Part shown: in pieces, positions 9,604-18,472 of the stretch
Layout: each line of letters begins with the position of its first letter
How positions within the stretch are numbered: the first letter of the stretch is position 1
DNA from: Mycolicibacterium bacteremicum
GTDB taxonomy: Bacteria > Actinomycetota > Actinomycetes > Mycobacteriales > Mycobacteriaceae
Assembly: GCF_002086115.1 (NCBI RefSeq)
Contig: NZ_MVHJ01000009.1
Location: 175,742-239,741, forward strand
Direction: 5' to 3'
DNA: 64,000 nt
Made by a program: the position numbers and the translations under genes
The notes under the pieces: model-generated
The model's input: the letters and a program-made list of their open reading frames with translations, nothing else
Database searches by the model: none
What the model was told of the DNA's origin: nothing

Positions 9604-10917
9604 CTATGCGGCCGCCGGTAGGTCGGTCATGGTGCGTCGATTGTGTGAGCGCAGATGCTCGGGCTCGGGCTGTCCCGGCGTCTGCGGTGGGATGAACCAG
9701 GGATGACGGTCGCGGCCGAGGTACACCGTCCAGCCGCCGTGGTGGATGAGACTGTGGTGCAGCCGGCACAGCAGCACCCCGTTGTCCAGACTCGTTGTCC
9801 CACCGAAACTCCAGGGTTGGATGTGGTGGGCGTCGCACCAGGACACCGGCCGGCCACACCCTGGATGCGCGCAGCCGCCGTCGCGGACGCCCAGTGCTTT
9901 GCGGATCGCGGGCGTGAACAGCCGCTCGCCGCGGCCGACGTCGAGCGGCACGCCGGTGTGGTCGACGATCACCTTGGTCAGCGTGGAATCGCATGCGATC
10001 AGGTCGGCGGTCGCCGCACTGACCGGTCCGCCGAAGCCGAGGGAATCCACGTGGTCCTCACCGCGCTGCCCCGGGCGAATGAGCGTGACGTGCGGTAGCA
10101 CCCCACCGGACATGGGTCGCGTCGACTGGGACAGATAGGTCCGCAGGATCTGCCCGACCGCATCACCCCGGCGTTTCTCGATGGGACGCGGATCCGGTGA
10201 CCCGTCCGGGAGCGGGACAGGCCGGCACAACGGGTCCAACGCCGCACACAGTTCTTCACCGGTGCCGACGTCGAGGTTGAGGGTGGCCTCGTACCGGCCC
10301 TCCTCGCCCAGGACGAGGGTCATCGTGTTGAGGTCGGCGTCCTCGGCGATGGGTATCGCACGCTCTTCCGGCGGGAGGGCTGCAGCGCGGTCGATGGCGA
10401 TCGCCCGGGCCTTCTTCCCGACTTCGGCCGGCGTGGTCTGAATCATCAGTTTGGTCACCACGCTCGCCCGATCATCCTCGGACAGTTCGGTTCTGGCATT
10501 GATGTGGGTGACGCCCTTGCCGACGGCGTCGGCGAACTCGATCCCGATCCCACCCAGGCGTTGCGCGGTGGTCAAGGCAGGCAGCAGATGCGCTGTGCGG
10601 CCCACCCGCACCGCGCGCACCGCCGCACCCGGCGCCATCCCGAGCAGGGTCAGTAGGTCGGTGCCCGTCTTCAGATGTCTTCGCGCCGGGATCCCGGCCC
10701 GCTCGGCAGCCGCGACCGCCGAGGCGATGACATAGTCGGCCAGGTTGCGTACGGTCACCGCCGCTGCCAATACCGCCAGCAGCGGTTCCTCGTCGACGAT
10801 CCGCCGCGGGCACTCCAACAGATGAAACAGCCGTCGATCACCCTCATCACCCAGCGGCGACGGGGTGAGGTCATCGATCAACGCATCAACGAAACAATTC
10901 AGATCGGTGGCGTCCAT
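9604..10917 (-). CDS. DUF222/HNH endonuclease, 13E12-repeat family
   Basis: The 437-residue protein has an N-terminal DUF222 helical region (about residues 20-320). A C-terminal HNH nuclease domain follows, with the zinc/active-site string CAHPGCGRPVSWCDAHHIQPW and then NGVLLCRLHHSLIHHGGW. This is the REP13E12 family, multi-copy in mycobacteria. The ATG at 10917 is preferred; an in-frame GTG at 10950 would add 11 residues. It sits between lpqG and hpt, adjacent genes in M. tuberculosis, so it looks inserted. A consensus LexA box lies 150 bp upstream, suggesting DNA-damage induction. No terminal repeats are visible. Confidence 0.9.
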   Translation of the reverse strand: MDATDLNCFVDALIDDLTPSPLGDEGDRRLFHLLECPRRIVDEEPLLAVLAAAVTVRNLADYVIASAVAAAERAGIPARRHLKTGTDLLTLLGMAPGAAVRAVRVGRTAHLLPALTTAQRLGGIGIEFADAVGKGVTHINARTELSEDDRASVVTKLMIQTTPAEVGKKARAIAIDRAAALPPEERAIPIAEDADLNTMTLVLGEEGRYEATLNLDVGTGEELCAALDPLCRPVPLPDGSPDPRPIEKRRGDAVGQILRTYLSQSTRPMSGGVLPHVTLIRPGQRGEDHVDSLGFGGPVSAATADLIACDSTLTKVIVDHTGVPLDVGRGERLFTPAIRKALGVRDGGCAHPGCGRPVSWCDAHHIQPWSFGGTTSLDNGVLLCRLHHSLIHHGGWTVYLGRDRHPWFIPPQTPGQPEPEHLRSHNRRTMTDLPAAA

Positions 10918-11068
10918 AACGGGACCCAACCTTTCGGACAAGGCCAACACACACTCGCCCCCACAGGGGCACTACGGCTCGATCAGACCCTCGTCAGGGT
11001 CGGTCGAACCTTCTCGACGGCGCGGTGCCGCCGACACGGGCTCACCCGGAGAGTGGGAGCCGCTTCGC

Positions 11069-11086
11069 TTCGAACTTATGTTCGAA
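11069..11086. promoter_or_regulatory. SOS box (LexA site) upstream of the HNH endonuclease gene
   Basis: TTCGAACTTATGTTCGAA is a perfect 7-4-7 inverted repeat containing TCGAAC-N4-GTTCGA, the mycobacterial LexA consensus. It lies 152 bp before ATG 10917 and 89 bp beyond the hpt stop at 11175, so the HNH gene is the only sensible target. A further half site (GTTCGAA) occurs near 11120. Confidence 0.8.
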
Positions 11087-11174
11087 TATACCTCGGATAG
11101 CCAACGCGTGCAAGCACTTGTTCGAAGCCAGATCGGCGTCGGTTCACCCCCGCAGCCCTGCGCCCATCAGCCCA

Positions 11175-11744
11175 CTACGGCGCCTCGTACACCTTCGGTT
11201 CCAGGGTGCCGATGTAGGGCAGATCGCGGTAACGCTCCGCGTAGTCCAGCCCGTAGCCGACGACGAACTCGTTGGGGATGTCGAACCCGATGTAGGTGAC
11301 GTCGATGTCCGCGCGGACGGCATCCGGCTTGCGCAGCAGCGTGCACACCTTGAGCGAGCGTGGGTTGCGGGTCGCCAGATTGCGCAACAGCCAGGACAGC
11401 GTGAGACCGGAGTCGATGATGTCCTCGACGATCAGCACATCGCGGTCGTTGATGTCGCGATCGAGGTCCTTCAGAATGCGCACCACGCCCGACGAGGACG
11501 TCGACGAGCCGTAGGAGCTGACCGCCATGAACTCCAGCTGGGTGGGCGCCGGGATGGCCCGGGCCAGGTCGGTCACGAACATGACCGCACCCTTGAGCAC
11601 CGTGATCAGCAGCAGATCCTGGTCCCCGGCACCGGCGCGATGGTCGGCGGCGATCTGAGCGGCCAGCTCAGCAGTCTTGGCCTTGATCTCGTCCTCGGAC
11701 AGCAAGACCGACTTGATGTCGCCCGGATACAACTCCGCAGTCAC
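11175..11744 (-). CDS. hpt: Hypoxanthine(-guanine) phosphoribosyltransferase
   Basis: Hpt salvages hypoxanthine and guanine to IMP and GMP using PRPP. The protein has the type I phosphoribosyltransferase PRPP loop [14 protein letters not shown], the first loop [11 protein letters not shown], and the purine-binding end [30 protein letters not shown] place the start at GTG 11744 (189 residues). A TACGCT -10-like hexamer lies six bases upstream and conserved sequence ([14 protein letters not shown]) follows at once. A longer form from ATG 11780 would overlap tilS by 17 bases. It is downstream of tilS. Confidence 0.93.
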   Translation of the reverse strand: MTAELYPGDIKSVLLSEDEIKAKTAELAAQIAADHRAGAGDQDLLLITVLKGAVMFVTDLARAIPAPTQLEFMAVSSYGSSTSSSGVVRILKDLDRDINDRDVLIVEDIIDSGLTLSWLLRNLATRNPRSLKVCTLLRKPDAVRADIDVTYIGFDIPNEFVVGYGLDYAERYRDLPYIGTLEPKVYEAP

Positions 11745-11750
11745 GCCCAC

Positions 11751-11756
11751 AGCGTA
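11751..11756 (-). promoter_or_regulatory. -10-like element of hpt
   Basis: On the minus strand TACGCT precedes GTG 11744 by six bases, consistent with a leaderless transcript starting within the tilS-hpt junction. Confidence 0.4.
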
Positions 11757-11763
11757 GCCGGGC

Positions 11764-12720
11764 TCAGCCGACGGGTTCACGGTAGAGCGTCAGAAAACCG
11801 TTGCGGCGGGCCGCGAACAACCGTTCCGCGGCGGCCGGACTGGGCACCGCCACACCGCCCTGACCGCGCCATTCGGTGATCAGGGCGTCCACCGAGCGCA
11901 ACTGTCCGTCGTTCAGGTCGCAGGCCCCATGGCGCAGCAGCCAGCCGCGGATGACCCGTCGCCGCACAGCGGTCGGCAGCGTGGCCAGCGTCGCGGTCTC
12001 CAGCGTGTCCGCGGCCGTGTCGTACGCGGCGGCCCACGCATCGAGGGCCTCGGTGTCCTCGCGCAGCGCCGCGGCGGTGCGGGCGAGGGCGCCGGCCACC
12101 CCGCCGCCCAGCACGTCCTCCAGCAACGGTAGGACCTCGGTACGCAACCGGACCCGGGTGAACCGGGGGTCGGCGTTGTGCGGATCCCGCCACGGCGTCA
12201 GGCCGAGCGCGGCGCAGGCGGCCTCGGTGGTTGCGCGCCGCTGCCCGAGCAACGGCCGACACCACGGGTGGTCGAGTGCCTGCATCCCGGCCATCGAACG
12301 CGCGCCCGACCCCCGCCCCAAGCCGAGCAGCACTGTCTCGGCCTGATCGTCGAGAGTGTGCGCCAGCAGCACCGGCGCACCGGCGCGTGCCTCGTCCAAC
12401 GCCCGGTAGCGGGCAACGCGGGCCGCAGCTTCGGGCCCACCGGCTGTCCCGACGCTCACTCGAATGATCTCGGCACCAATACATCCCAGCTGCATTGCCT
12501 GCTCGCGTGTCGTCGCGGCCACCGCGGCCGAACCGGCCTGCAATCCATGGTCGACGATGAGCGCCGTAGTGGGCCGCAACCCGGCGGCCACCGCCGTCAG
12601 CGCCAGCGAATCCGCCCCGCCGGACAGCGCCACCGCCCAGGATCGACCGTCGGGCAGCCGGGTGTCCGCGAAAGCACGGACAGCCGAACGCAATTGGACT
12701 ACAGGACCCGATCGATCCAT
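11764..12720 (-). CDS. tilS: tRNA(Ile)-lysidine synthetase
   Basis: TilS attaches lysine to C34 of the CAU-anticodon tRNA-Ile so that it reads AUA. The 318-residue protein carries the PP-loop ATP pyrophosphatase motif [11 protein letters not shown] near residue 32, [11 protein letters not shown] near 55, [20 protein letters not shown] near 120, and the PLL..R and DPHNAD..FTRVRLR segments. The N-terminus overlaps the end of the upstream metalloprotease-like gene by 22 bases. It lies between that gene and hpt, as in other actinobacteria. Confidence 0.95.
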   Translation of the reverse strand: MDRSGPVVQLRSAVRAFADTRLPDGRSWAVALSGGADSLALTAVAAGLRPTTALIVDHGLQAGSAAVAATTREQAMQLGCIGAEIIRVSVGTAGGPEAAARVARYRALDEARAGAPVLLAHTLDDQAETVLLGLGRGSGARSMAGMQALDHPWCRPLLGQRRATTEAACAALGLTPWRDPHNADPRFTRVRLRTEVLPLLEDVLGGGVAGALARTAAALREDTEALDAWAAAYDTAADTLETATLATLPTAVRRRVIRGWLLRHGACDLNDGQLRSVDALITEWRGQGGVAVPSPAAAERLFAARRNGFLTLYREPVG

Positions 12721-13745
12721 CGCTGCGGTTCCTCGATCTCCGCCGGCTTGGGCAGAGTCTCAGCGTCGGTCCAGATCACGTTGAAGCGGTCCATCCCGAC
12801 GCGGGACACGACATCGTCGACGAACACCTTGCCCCGGGTGTACTGGCTGAGCTTGGCGTCGAACCCGAGCAGGGTGCGGATGATCCGTTGCAACGGTGGC
12901 TGTTTGCGCTGCCTGCGCTCATCGAAACGACGCCGGATGGTGGCCACCGACGGCACCACAGCGGGCCCGACGGCATCCATCACATGCTCGGCGTGCCCCT
13001 CCAGCAGAGTGCCCAGCACCAGCAACCGGTCGAGCGCCTCACGCTGCGGCTCGGCCTGGGCCGCCCGCAGCAGCCCCAGCACGCCGGTCGAATTGGGTTC
13101 CTCGGATCCCCCGTTGCGCTGATTGCGGACGTACTCGCCGAGCCGGCCCACCAGGTCGCCGACCTGATCGGCACCGTCGCCGGTGAGGGTTTCCAACGAG
13201 GACGACATGTGTTCGGCCAGCCATGGATTGGCCCGGAACTGCACGCGGTGAGTGACCTCGTGCAGGCACACCCACAGCCGGAAGTCGGCCGGGTTGACCC
13301 GCAGCTGACGTTCCACGGCGATGACGTTGGGGTAGACAAGCAGCAGTTCGCCACCGCCGGAGAACGGATCGTACTGTCCGAGGATCCCGCCGGAGATGAA
13401 CGACAGCACCGCGCCGGTCTGCGCGCCGGTCACCTTCGAGGTCACCGCGGCCGCCAGTCCGCGCGGCGCGTCGGTCGACCCGCCGGTCATCAACCGCATC
13501 GACTCGGTGGCCGCGCGCACCCACTGCGGCCGGTCGACCACGCGGGCCTCCGGCACCTCGGCGCCCTCGTTGAGGTGGGTGACCTCGCGGACCGGCAACT
13601 CGGCGGTGCGAGCCGACTCGGACAGTTGCGCGATGGCCTGACTGCGGGTGTAGTCGGTGGTCGCCGGCCCGGGCCGAGACAGCTTGACCCCGACGGTGGC
13701 GGCCACCGCCCAGTCCACGGCGGCGCCGACAGTCGTCTGGCTCAT
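12699..13745 (-). CDS. Zinc-dependent metalloprotease-like protein, DUF2342 (Rv3626c-like)
   Basis: The 348-residue protein contains a zincin-type motif HEVTHRVQF near residue 164 and a downstream GHAEHVMDAVGP segment that may supply a third ligand. The length and its position between dacB and tilS match Rv3626c, classed as DUF2342 and sometimes named as an F420-associated protein. No signal peptide is visible. ATG 13745 overlaps the dacB stop (ATGA). Proteolytic activity is inferred only from the HExxH-like motif (HEVTH). Confidence 0.85.
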   Translation of the reverse strand: MSQTTVGAAVDWAVAATVGVKLSRPGPATTDYTRSQAIAQLSESARTAELPVREVTHLNEGAEVPEARVVDRPQWVRAATESMRLMTGGSTDAPRGLAAAVTSKVTGAQTGAVLSFISGGILGQYDPFSGGGELLLVYPNVIAVERQLRVNPADFRLWVCLHEVTHRVQFRANPWLAEHMSSSLETLTGDGADQVGDLVGRLGEYVRNQRNGGSEEPNSTGVLGLLRAAQAEPQREALDRLLVLGTLLEGHAEHVMDAVGPAVVPSVATIRRRFDERRQRKQPPLQRIIRTLLGFDAKLSQYTRGKVFVDDVVSRVGMDRFNVIWTDAETLPKPAEIEEPQRWIDRVL

Positions 13746-15121
13746 CCGCCGCACCCGCACAACCGGAGCTTGGCGGCCAGCGCATCCAGTGAGGTCCGGC
13801 CGGTCGGTCCGGCATTGTTGGACAGCAGCGCGAAGGTCAGGACCCGGCCGCTGGAATCGGTGACGATGCCGGCCAGCGAATTGGTGCCGGTCAGCGATCC
13901 GGTCTTGGCCCGCAGCCAGCCCGCGGAGGACCGGCCCTCCTCGGTGTCGAGGTAGCGGTTGGACAGCGTGCCGCTGCCACCGGCGATCGGCAGCAGGTCG
14001 ACCAACGGCCGCAGTTTGGGTTGGTCGTCTCCGACGGCTACTGCGATCACCTCGTCCAGGGTAAGCGCGGTGAGCCGGTTGTCGACCGAAAGCCCACTGG
14101 AATCAAGCAGTTTGGCACCGGTGGTATCGATGTTCGCACCGCGCAGCTGGCTCAGGACCGCCTGGACGGCGCCGTCGAAGCTCTGCGGGCGGTTCAGCGC
14201 GGCGGCCACCTCACGGCCGATGGCCTCGGCCATCACGTTGTCCGACTCGTACATCATCTGTCGCAGGCGTTCGATCAGCGGCGGCGACTGCACCGCGGCC
14301 AACTCGGTGGCATCGGCGCTCGAGCGCGTCGTGACCGTCACGGCGGCCGGGTCGACGCCCAGTGCCACGGCCAGCGCACGGCCGGCGTCCAGGCCGGGGG
14401 TGCGCGAACGGCGCGAGTCATAGGACACCGGCTGCGTGCGGCCGCCGTCGAGCATCACCGATTCCATCGGTGCGATGTCGCCGCCGTCGATGTCGAGCGG
14501 GTCCCAGCCCACTGCCATCGTCGGCCCGCTGTAGGCGCTCAGGTCCACCTGCACCCCGGTGACCCGGGTACCCGACTCGCGCACCTGCTCGGCCAGGTCG
14601 CTGATCCGGGCCGCGCCCTTGTACCAGGTGCGTTTGTCACCGGCGAAGGCCGACAGGGTTGGGTCACCGCCGCCGCGCAGCACCACCACACCGGGCCGGT
14701 CACCGGCGCGCACCGTCGTCGTCAGCCGGGCGTCACGGTCCAGTGTCAGCAGCGCCGCGGCGGTGGTGAGGGTCTTGTTCGTCGAGGCCGGTTGCATGGG
14801 AATGGTCTCGCCCTGCGACCACAATTCCTCGCCGGTGACCGCGTCGGTGACACGTCCGGTCAACATGCCCAGATTCGGGTCGGCCAGCGCCGTGGCCAGC
14901 ATCGCGGACAGGCCCTTGGCCGTCGGCTCGGTGGTGGCGTCGCCCAGCGGCGCCACGCCGGGGGCCGCCGTCACCGCCGCGGGCTGGGCGGGCAGCGCAT
15001 TGTTCGCCGCCGTCCGCGACGAGGTGACCACCGCGGCCACCCCCACCACGGCCGCGACGAGCACCAGAACCACCAGACCGATCACCAGGTGGGTTGATCG
15101 GCGCCATCGACCGGGCCGCAT
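13742..15121 (-). CDS. dacB: D-alanyl-D-alanine carboxypeptidase/endopeptidase, PBP4 type (S13)
   Basis: This low-molecular-weight penicillin-binding protein trims or cleaves peptidoglycan cross-bridges outside the membrane. The 459-residue product starts with a basic segment and one N-terminal transmembrane/signal segment (about residues 12-33). The S13 active site comprises SxxK as PASTNKTL near residue 110, SxN as [11 protein letters not shown], and KTG as [10 protein letters not shown]. It matches Rv3627c by position. The unusual Cys-Gly-Cys-Gly-Gly C-terminus (RLCGCGG) may be a modification or disulfide site; no function is assigned. Confidence 0.94.
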   Translation of the reverse strand: MRPGRWRRSTHLVIGLVVLVLVAAVVGVAAVVTSSRTAANNALPAQPAAVTAAPGVAPLGDATTEPTAKGLSAMLATALADPNLGMLTGRVTDAVTGEELWSQGETIPMQPASTNKTLTTAAALLTLDRDARLTTTVRAGDRPGVVVLRGGGDPTLSAFAGDKRTWYKGAARISDLAEQVRESGTRVTGVQVDLSAYSGPTMAVGWDPLDIDGGDIAPMESVMLDGGRTQPVSYDSRRSRTPGLDAGRALAVALGVDPAAVTVTTRSSADATELAAVQSPPLIERLRQMMYESDNVMAEAIGREVAAALNRPQSFDGAVQAVLSQLRGANIDTTGAKLLDSSGLSVDNRLTALTLDEVIAVAVGDDQPKLRPLVDLLPIAGGSGTLSNRYLDTEEGRSSAGWLRAKTGSLTGTNSLAGIVTDSSGRVLTFALLSNNAGPTGRTSLDALAAKLRLCGCGG

Positions 15122-15187
15122 AACGTGCAGCGTATCGCTCCTCTAAGGTGGACCCGCCAGACCAAGCGAGGCGAAGGAGCTGTCCCG

Positions 15188-15676
15188 GTGTCGTTCGACG
15201 TCGTCATCGAGATCCCCAAGGGGTCCCGCAACAAGTACGAAGTGGACCATGAGACCGGCCGGGTCAAGCTGGACCGGTACCTCTACACCTCCTTCGGCTA
15301 CCCCGCCGACTACGGCTACTTCGAGAACACCCTGGGCGAGGACGGCGATCCGCTGGACGCGCTGGTCCTGCTGCCCGAGTCGGTGTTCCCGGGTTGCATC
15401 GTGGAAGCCCGACCGGTCGCCATGTTCAAGATGACCGACGAGGCCGGCGGCGATGACAAGCTGCTGTGCGTGCCCGCCGGCGACCCGCGCTGGGAGCACG
15501 TCCAGGATCTGGCCGATGTGCCGCCTTTCGAGCTCGAGGCCATCAAGCACTTCTTCGTGCACTACAAGGACCTGGAGCCCGGCAAGTTCGTGAAGGCCGC
15601 CGACTGGGCCGGCCGCGACGAGGCCGAGGCCGAGCTGCAGCGTTCGTTCGAGCGTTTCAAGGCCGAAGGCCACTGA
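15188..15676 (+). CDS. ppa: Inorganic pyrophosphatase
   Basis: Soluble family I pyrophosphatase hydrolysing PPi to two phosphates. The 162-residue protein has [19 protein letters not shown], the metal-binding [12 protein letters not shown] signature, [14 protein letters not shown] and [16 protein letters not shown]. The start is GTG 15188, preceded by AAGGAG at 15174-15179; the conserved N-terminus [11 protein letters not shown] begins immediately. It is divergent from dacB, as in M. tuberculosis (Rv3627c/Rv3628). Its last codons and stop lie in a duplicated 27-bp unit. Confidence 0.97.
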   Translation: MSFDVVIEIPKGSRNKYEVDHETGRVKLDRYLYTSFGYPADYGYFENTLGEDGDPLDALVLLPESVFPGCIVEARPVAMFKMTDEAGGDDKLLCVPAGDPRWEHVQDLADVPPFELEAIKHFFVHYKDLEPGKFVKAADWAGRDEAEAELQRSFERFKAEGH

Positions 15677-15718
15677 TCGGCACCGCCGACGGAAGGCCAC
15701 TGATCGGCTCCGCCGACG
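15665..15718 (+). repeat. Tandem 27-bp duplication across the ppa stop codon
   Basis: Two adjacent 27-bp units (15665-15691 and 15692-15718) start GAAGGCCACTGATCGGC and differ at one base (A at 15682, T at 15709). The first unit holds the last ppa codons and TGA; the second repeats them out of any gene. Confidence 0.85.
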
Positions 15719-15790
15719 AGAAACCGCTGAATTTGCACCGCTGTAACAAGCGGTAACCTGGGCGTGAGCCGGGCCTTTGATCATTGACGT

Positions 15791-16312
15791 GTGTTGCTGC
15801 ATCAGGGAATCGGCTTGGACGTGTTCAACGCGCTGCCCGAACGCAAGGCCATGCATGCGCTCTACGAGTGCTGCAACAGCTACGCGCTGGCCCGCGAACT
15901 CGTCCGGGGCCGCGCCTACGTCGACCATGACGCCCTGTTCCGCCGCGCCGACGCCGCACTGTTCGAGCTGCCCGAGTCCGCCGTCGACCAGATCCTGGAC
16001 GCCTGCCCCGATATCGGCCGGCGGCCCCGCAGCGCGAGGTCGCAGTACGAGCCCTGCGCGGTATGGGACGACGACGCCGACCTGATGGCCGAGCTCGGTG
16101 CCGCCTCCCGACGGTATTCACAGCGCTACGGATTCGCCTTCGTCATGTACGTAGACGGGCATTGCGCGCGCGATGTGCTGGCCGCCATCAACAACCGTAT
16201 GCAGCACGACGCCGAGATGGAGCGCAAGATCCTGCGCAATGAGCTCGCCAAGATCGGCCGCAGCAGACTGGAACGGATGCTCGGCCCGGAGGGCGGCTTC
16301 CACAACTGGTAG
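15791..16312 (+). CDS. OHCU decarboxylase (UraD-like)
   Basis: The 173-residue protein resembles 2-oxo-4-hydroxy-4-carboxy-5-ureidoimidazoline decarboxylase, the last step converting urate to S-allantoin. It has the N-terminal FNALPERKAMHALYECCNSY, ARELVRGRAYVDHDALFRRAD, and the middle ELGAASRRYSQRYGFAFVMYVDG that resembles the family's YxxrFGfvFi core. The GTG at 15791 is the only upstream start giving full length; no good ribosome binding site is visible. No other urate-pathway gene is present nearby, so the assignment is by family resemblance only. Confidence 0.72.
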   Translation: MLLHQGIGLDVFNALPERKAMHALYECCNSYALARELVRGRAYVDHDALFRRADAALFELPESAVDQILDACPDIGRRPRSARSQYEPCAVWDDDADLMAELGAASRRYSQRYGFAFVMYVDGHCARDVLAAINNRMQHDAEMERKILRNELAKIGRSRLERMLGPEGGFHNW

Positions 16313-16346
16313 GTGCGCCGGACGGTGATCGGCCATGATGGCTGCC

Positions 16347-17495
16347 ATGACCGTCGACGGTGTCTGCGACCCCCGGTTCGAGAAGGTGGCCGACGCGCTC
16401 GGCCGCGCCATCGACGGCGGTGAGGAATGCGGCGCCGCGATCGCGATCGACATCGGCGGCGAACTGGTGGTCGACATCTGGGGTGGCCACGCCGACGCTG
16501 CGTGCACCAGGCCGTGGACCGCGGACACCATCGTCAACGTGTGGTCCTCCACCAAGAACGTCACCGCGCTGGCCGGGCTGATGCTGATCGACCGCGGGCT
16601 GGTGAGCGCACACACCCCGGTCGCCCAGGTATGGCCCGAGTTCGGTGCAAAGGGCAAGGACCGCGTCGAGTTCCGGCATCTGCTGACGCATTCCTCGGGA
16701 GTCTCCGGCTGGGATCAGCCGGTGACGCCCGAGGACATCCTGGACCGGGACCGCTCGACCGCCATGCTCGCGGCGCAGGCACCCTGGTGGGAACCGGGGA
16801 CGGCCACCGGCTATCACGCCCTCACGCACGGCCACCTGATCGGCGAGGTTGTTCGCCGGGTCACCGGGAAACCGCTGAAGCAGTTCGTCGCCGAGGAGAT
16901 CGCCGGGCCGTTGGGCGCCGACTTCCAGATCGGCGCACTGCCCGAGGACGAACCGCGAATCGCCGAGATCATCGCACCGGCAGACCCTTTCGAGGGCATC
17001 CCGCAGATGGACCAGTGGACCGAGCAGATGCTCAAGACGTTCACCGGGCCGGCTCCGGACCCGCTCATTGCGAACACACCGCAGTGGCGGGCCGCCGATA
17101 TCGGAGCGGCCAACGGGCACACGAACGCCCGGGCACTGGCCAAGATCCTGTCGGCGATCTCGCTGGGCGGCAGCGTCGACGGGGTCGAACTGCTCACGCC
17201 GCAGACCGTGGAATCCATCTTCGAGACCCAGTTGGAGGGACCCGACCTGGTGTTGGCGCAGCACCAGATAAGGATGGGCCTGGGATTCGGGCTACCCAGT
17301 CCGGCAATCGGTTACATTCCGGACGGCAAGATCTGCTTCTGGGGTGGATGGGGTGGATCCTGGGAATCGATGAACCCCGACTCGCGCACCACGATCGCCT
17401 ACGTGATGAACAAGATGGGTCCCGGCATCGAGGGGTCCGCGCGTACCGACCGCTACTTCCGGCTGATCTATCAGGCGCTCGACGACATCGGCTGA
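16347..17495 (+). CDS. Serine hydrolase, beta-lactamase (class C/EstB) family
   Basis: The 382-residue protein carries the class C SxxK motif WSSTKNVTAL near residue 61, a Tyr motif GYHALTHG near 155, and a C-terminal FWGGWGGSW in place of KTG. This pattern is typical of esterases and peptidases in the family rather than of true beta-lactamases. No signal peptide is visible, so a cytosolic esterase is likely. I chose ATG 16347 within MMAAMTVDG; 16335 would add four residues. It reads away from the aldarate operon, and a link to it is not evident. Confidence 0.85.
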   Translation: MTVDGVCDPRFEKVADALGRAIDGGEECGAAIAIDIGGELVVDIWGGHADAACTRPWTADTIVNVWSSTKNVTALAGLMLIDRGLVSAHTPVAQVWPEFGAKGKDRVEFRHLLTHSSGVSGWDQPVTPEDILDRDRSTAMLAAQAPWWEPGTATGYHALTHGHLIGEVVRRVTGKPLKQFVAEEIAGPLGADFQIGALPEDEPRIAEIIAPADPFEGIPQMDQWTEQMLKTFTGPAPDPLIANTPQWRAADIGAANGHTNARALAKILSAISLGGSVDGVELLTPQTVESIFETQLEGPDLVLAQHQIRMGLGFGLPSPAIGYIPDGKICFWGGWGGSWESMNPDSRTTIAYVMNKMGPGIEGSARTDRYFRLIYQALDDIG

Positions 17496-17497
17496 CG

Positions 17498-18472
17498 TCA
17501 GCGCGCCACCACATTGTGCAGCGGCTCGCCGCGCACCAGGCGACCGATGTTGGCGGCGATATCGTCGACCCGGCCCCGGAAGGTGTCGGTGGTGATTCCC
17601 GACGAGTGCGGGGTCATCAGCAGGTTCGGCAGCTCGTGAAACGGCAGGTCCGCCGGAGCGCCGGCGGCACCGCGGCCGGTTGCCTCCGGGTAGCGGTACC
17701 AGACGTCGATCGCGGCGGCGCCGACGCGACCGGTGAGCAGCGCGTCATAGAGGGCCTGCTGGTCGACCAGCGGGCCGCGACCCACGTTGATGAGAACACC
17801 GTCGGAACCCAGTGCTGTGAGCTGGGTGCGGCCGATCATCCCGGTCGTCCCGGGTGTCAGCGGCGCCGAGACCACCAGCACGTCGGAGGCGTCGGCCAGC
17901 TCGTCGAGCCGGCTCACGTCGTCCACCCGGTCTAGTCCGTGATCTCCGGTCACCCGACCGGAGCCGGTGACCGCCGCTCCTCGACAACCCAACTGGCGCA
18001 GCAACTTCCATGACTGCTGGCCGATGTGCCCGAACCCGACGAATCCGATCCGCGCGTCGCCGAGGGTCGGCGGCTGGGCGATGGTGTCGTCGTAGACCGC
18101 GCTGGCCCACACGTCCCGGCGCAGCGCCGCGTCCTGGGCCAGGAACCGTCGGCGCAGCATGATGGCGGCCGCCAGGACGTACTCGGCGATCGATCGTTCA
18201 TGGTGGAACGTGTTGGCCACCAGCACATCCGGTCCCAGCGCATCGAACGCCACGCGGTCGGTGCCCGCGCCGGCCACATGCACCAACTGCAGCTTCTCGG
18301 CGACGGCGGCCATCTCGGCGGTGAACCGACCACCGACATGCACCGAGGCGTCGCGCAGACGCTCGATCGAACGGTCCGCACCCGCCCAGAGCAGCTCGAC
18401 ACCGGCCGGTACCGCCGCCTCGAAGCGATCCCGATGCGGGACCAGATTCCGATCTGCCACATAGACCTTCAT
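17498..18472 (-). CDS. D-isomer 2-hydroxyacid dehydrogenase-like protein
   Basis: The 324-residue protein has the NAD-binding [19 protein letters not shown] near residue 145, the catalytic Arg in [11 protein letters not shown], and the catalytic His in MTPHSSGIT. The region that normally reads DVFExEP, holding the catalytic Glu, is instead [12 protein letters not shown], so the usual Glu is a Tyr. It overlaps the stop end of the upstream glucarate dehydratase gene by four bases (ATGA), so the two are co-translated. A role on a sugar acid or its breakdown product is inferred from that coupling. Confidence 0.82.
   Translation of the reverse strand: MKVYVADRNLVPHRDRFEAAVPAGVELLWAGADRSIERLRDASVHVGGRFTAEMAAVAEKLQLVHVAGAGTDRVAFDALGPDVLVANTFHHERSIAEYVLAAAIMLRRRFLAQDAALRRDVWASAVYDDTIAQPPTLGDARIGFVGFGHIGQQSWKLLRQLGCRGAAVTGSGRVTGDHGLDRVDDVSRLDELADASDVLVVSAPLTPGTTGMIGRTQLTALGSDGVLINVGRGPLVDQQALYDALLTGRVGAAAIDVWYRYPEATGRGAAGAPADLPFHELPNLLMTPHSSGITTDTFRGRVDDIAANIGRLVRGEPLHNVVAR

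Noticed and set aside
16347..17495. True class C beta-lactamase
   Set aside because: The gene lacks a signal peptide and has FWGGW in place of the KTG motif, which fits an esterase or peptidase of the same fold better.
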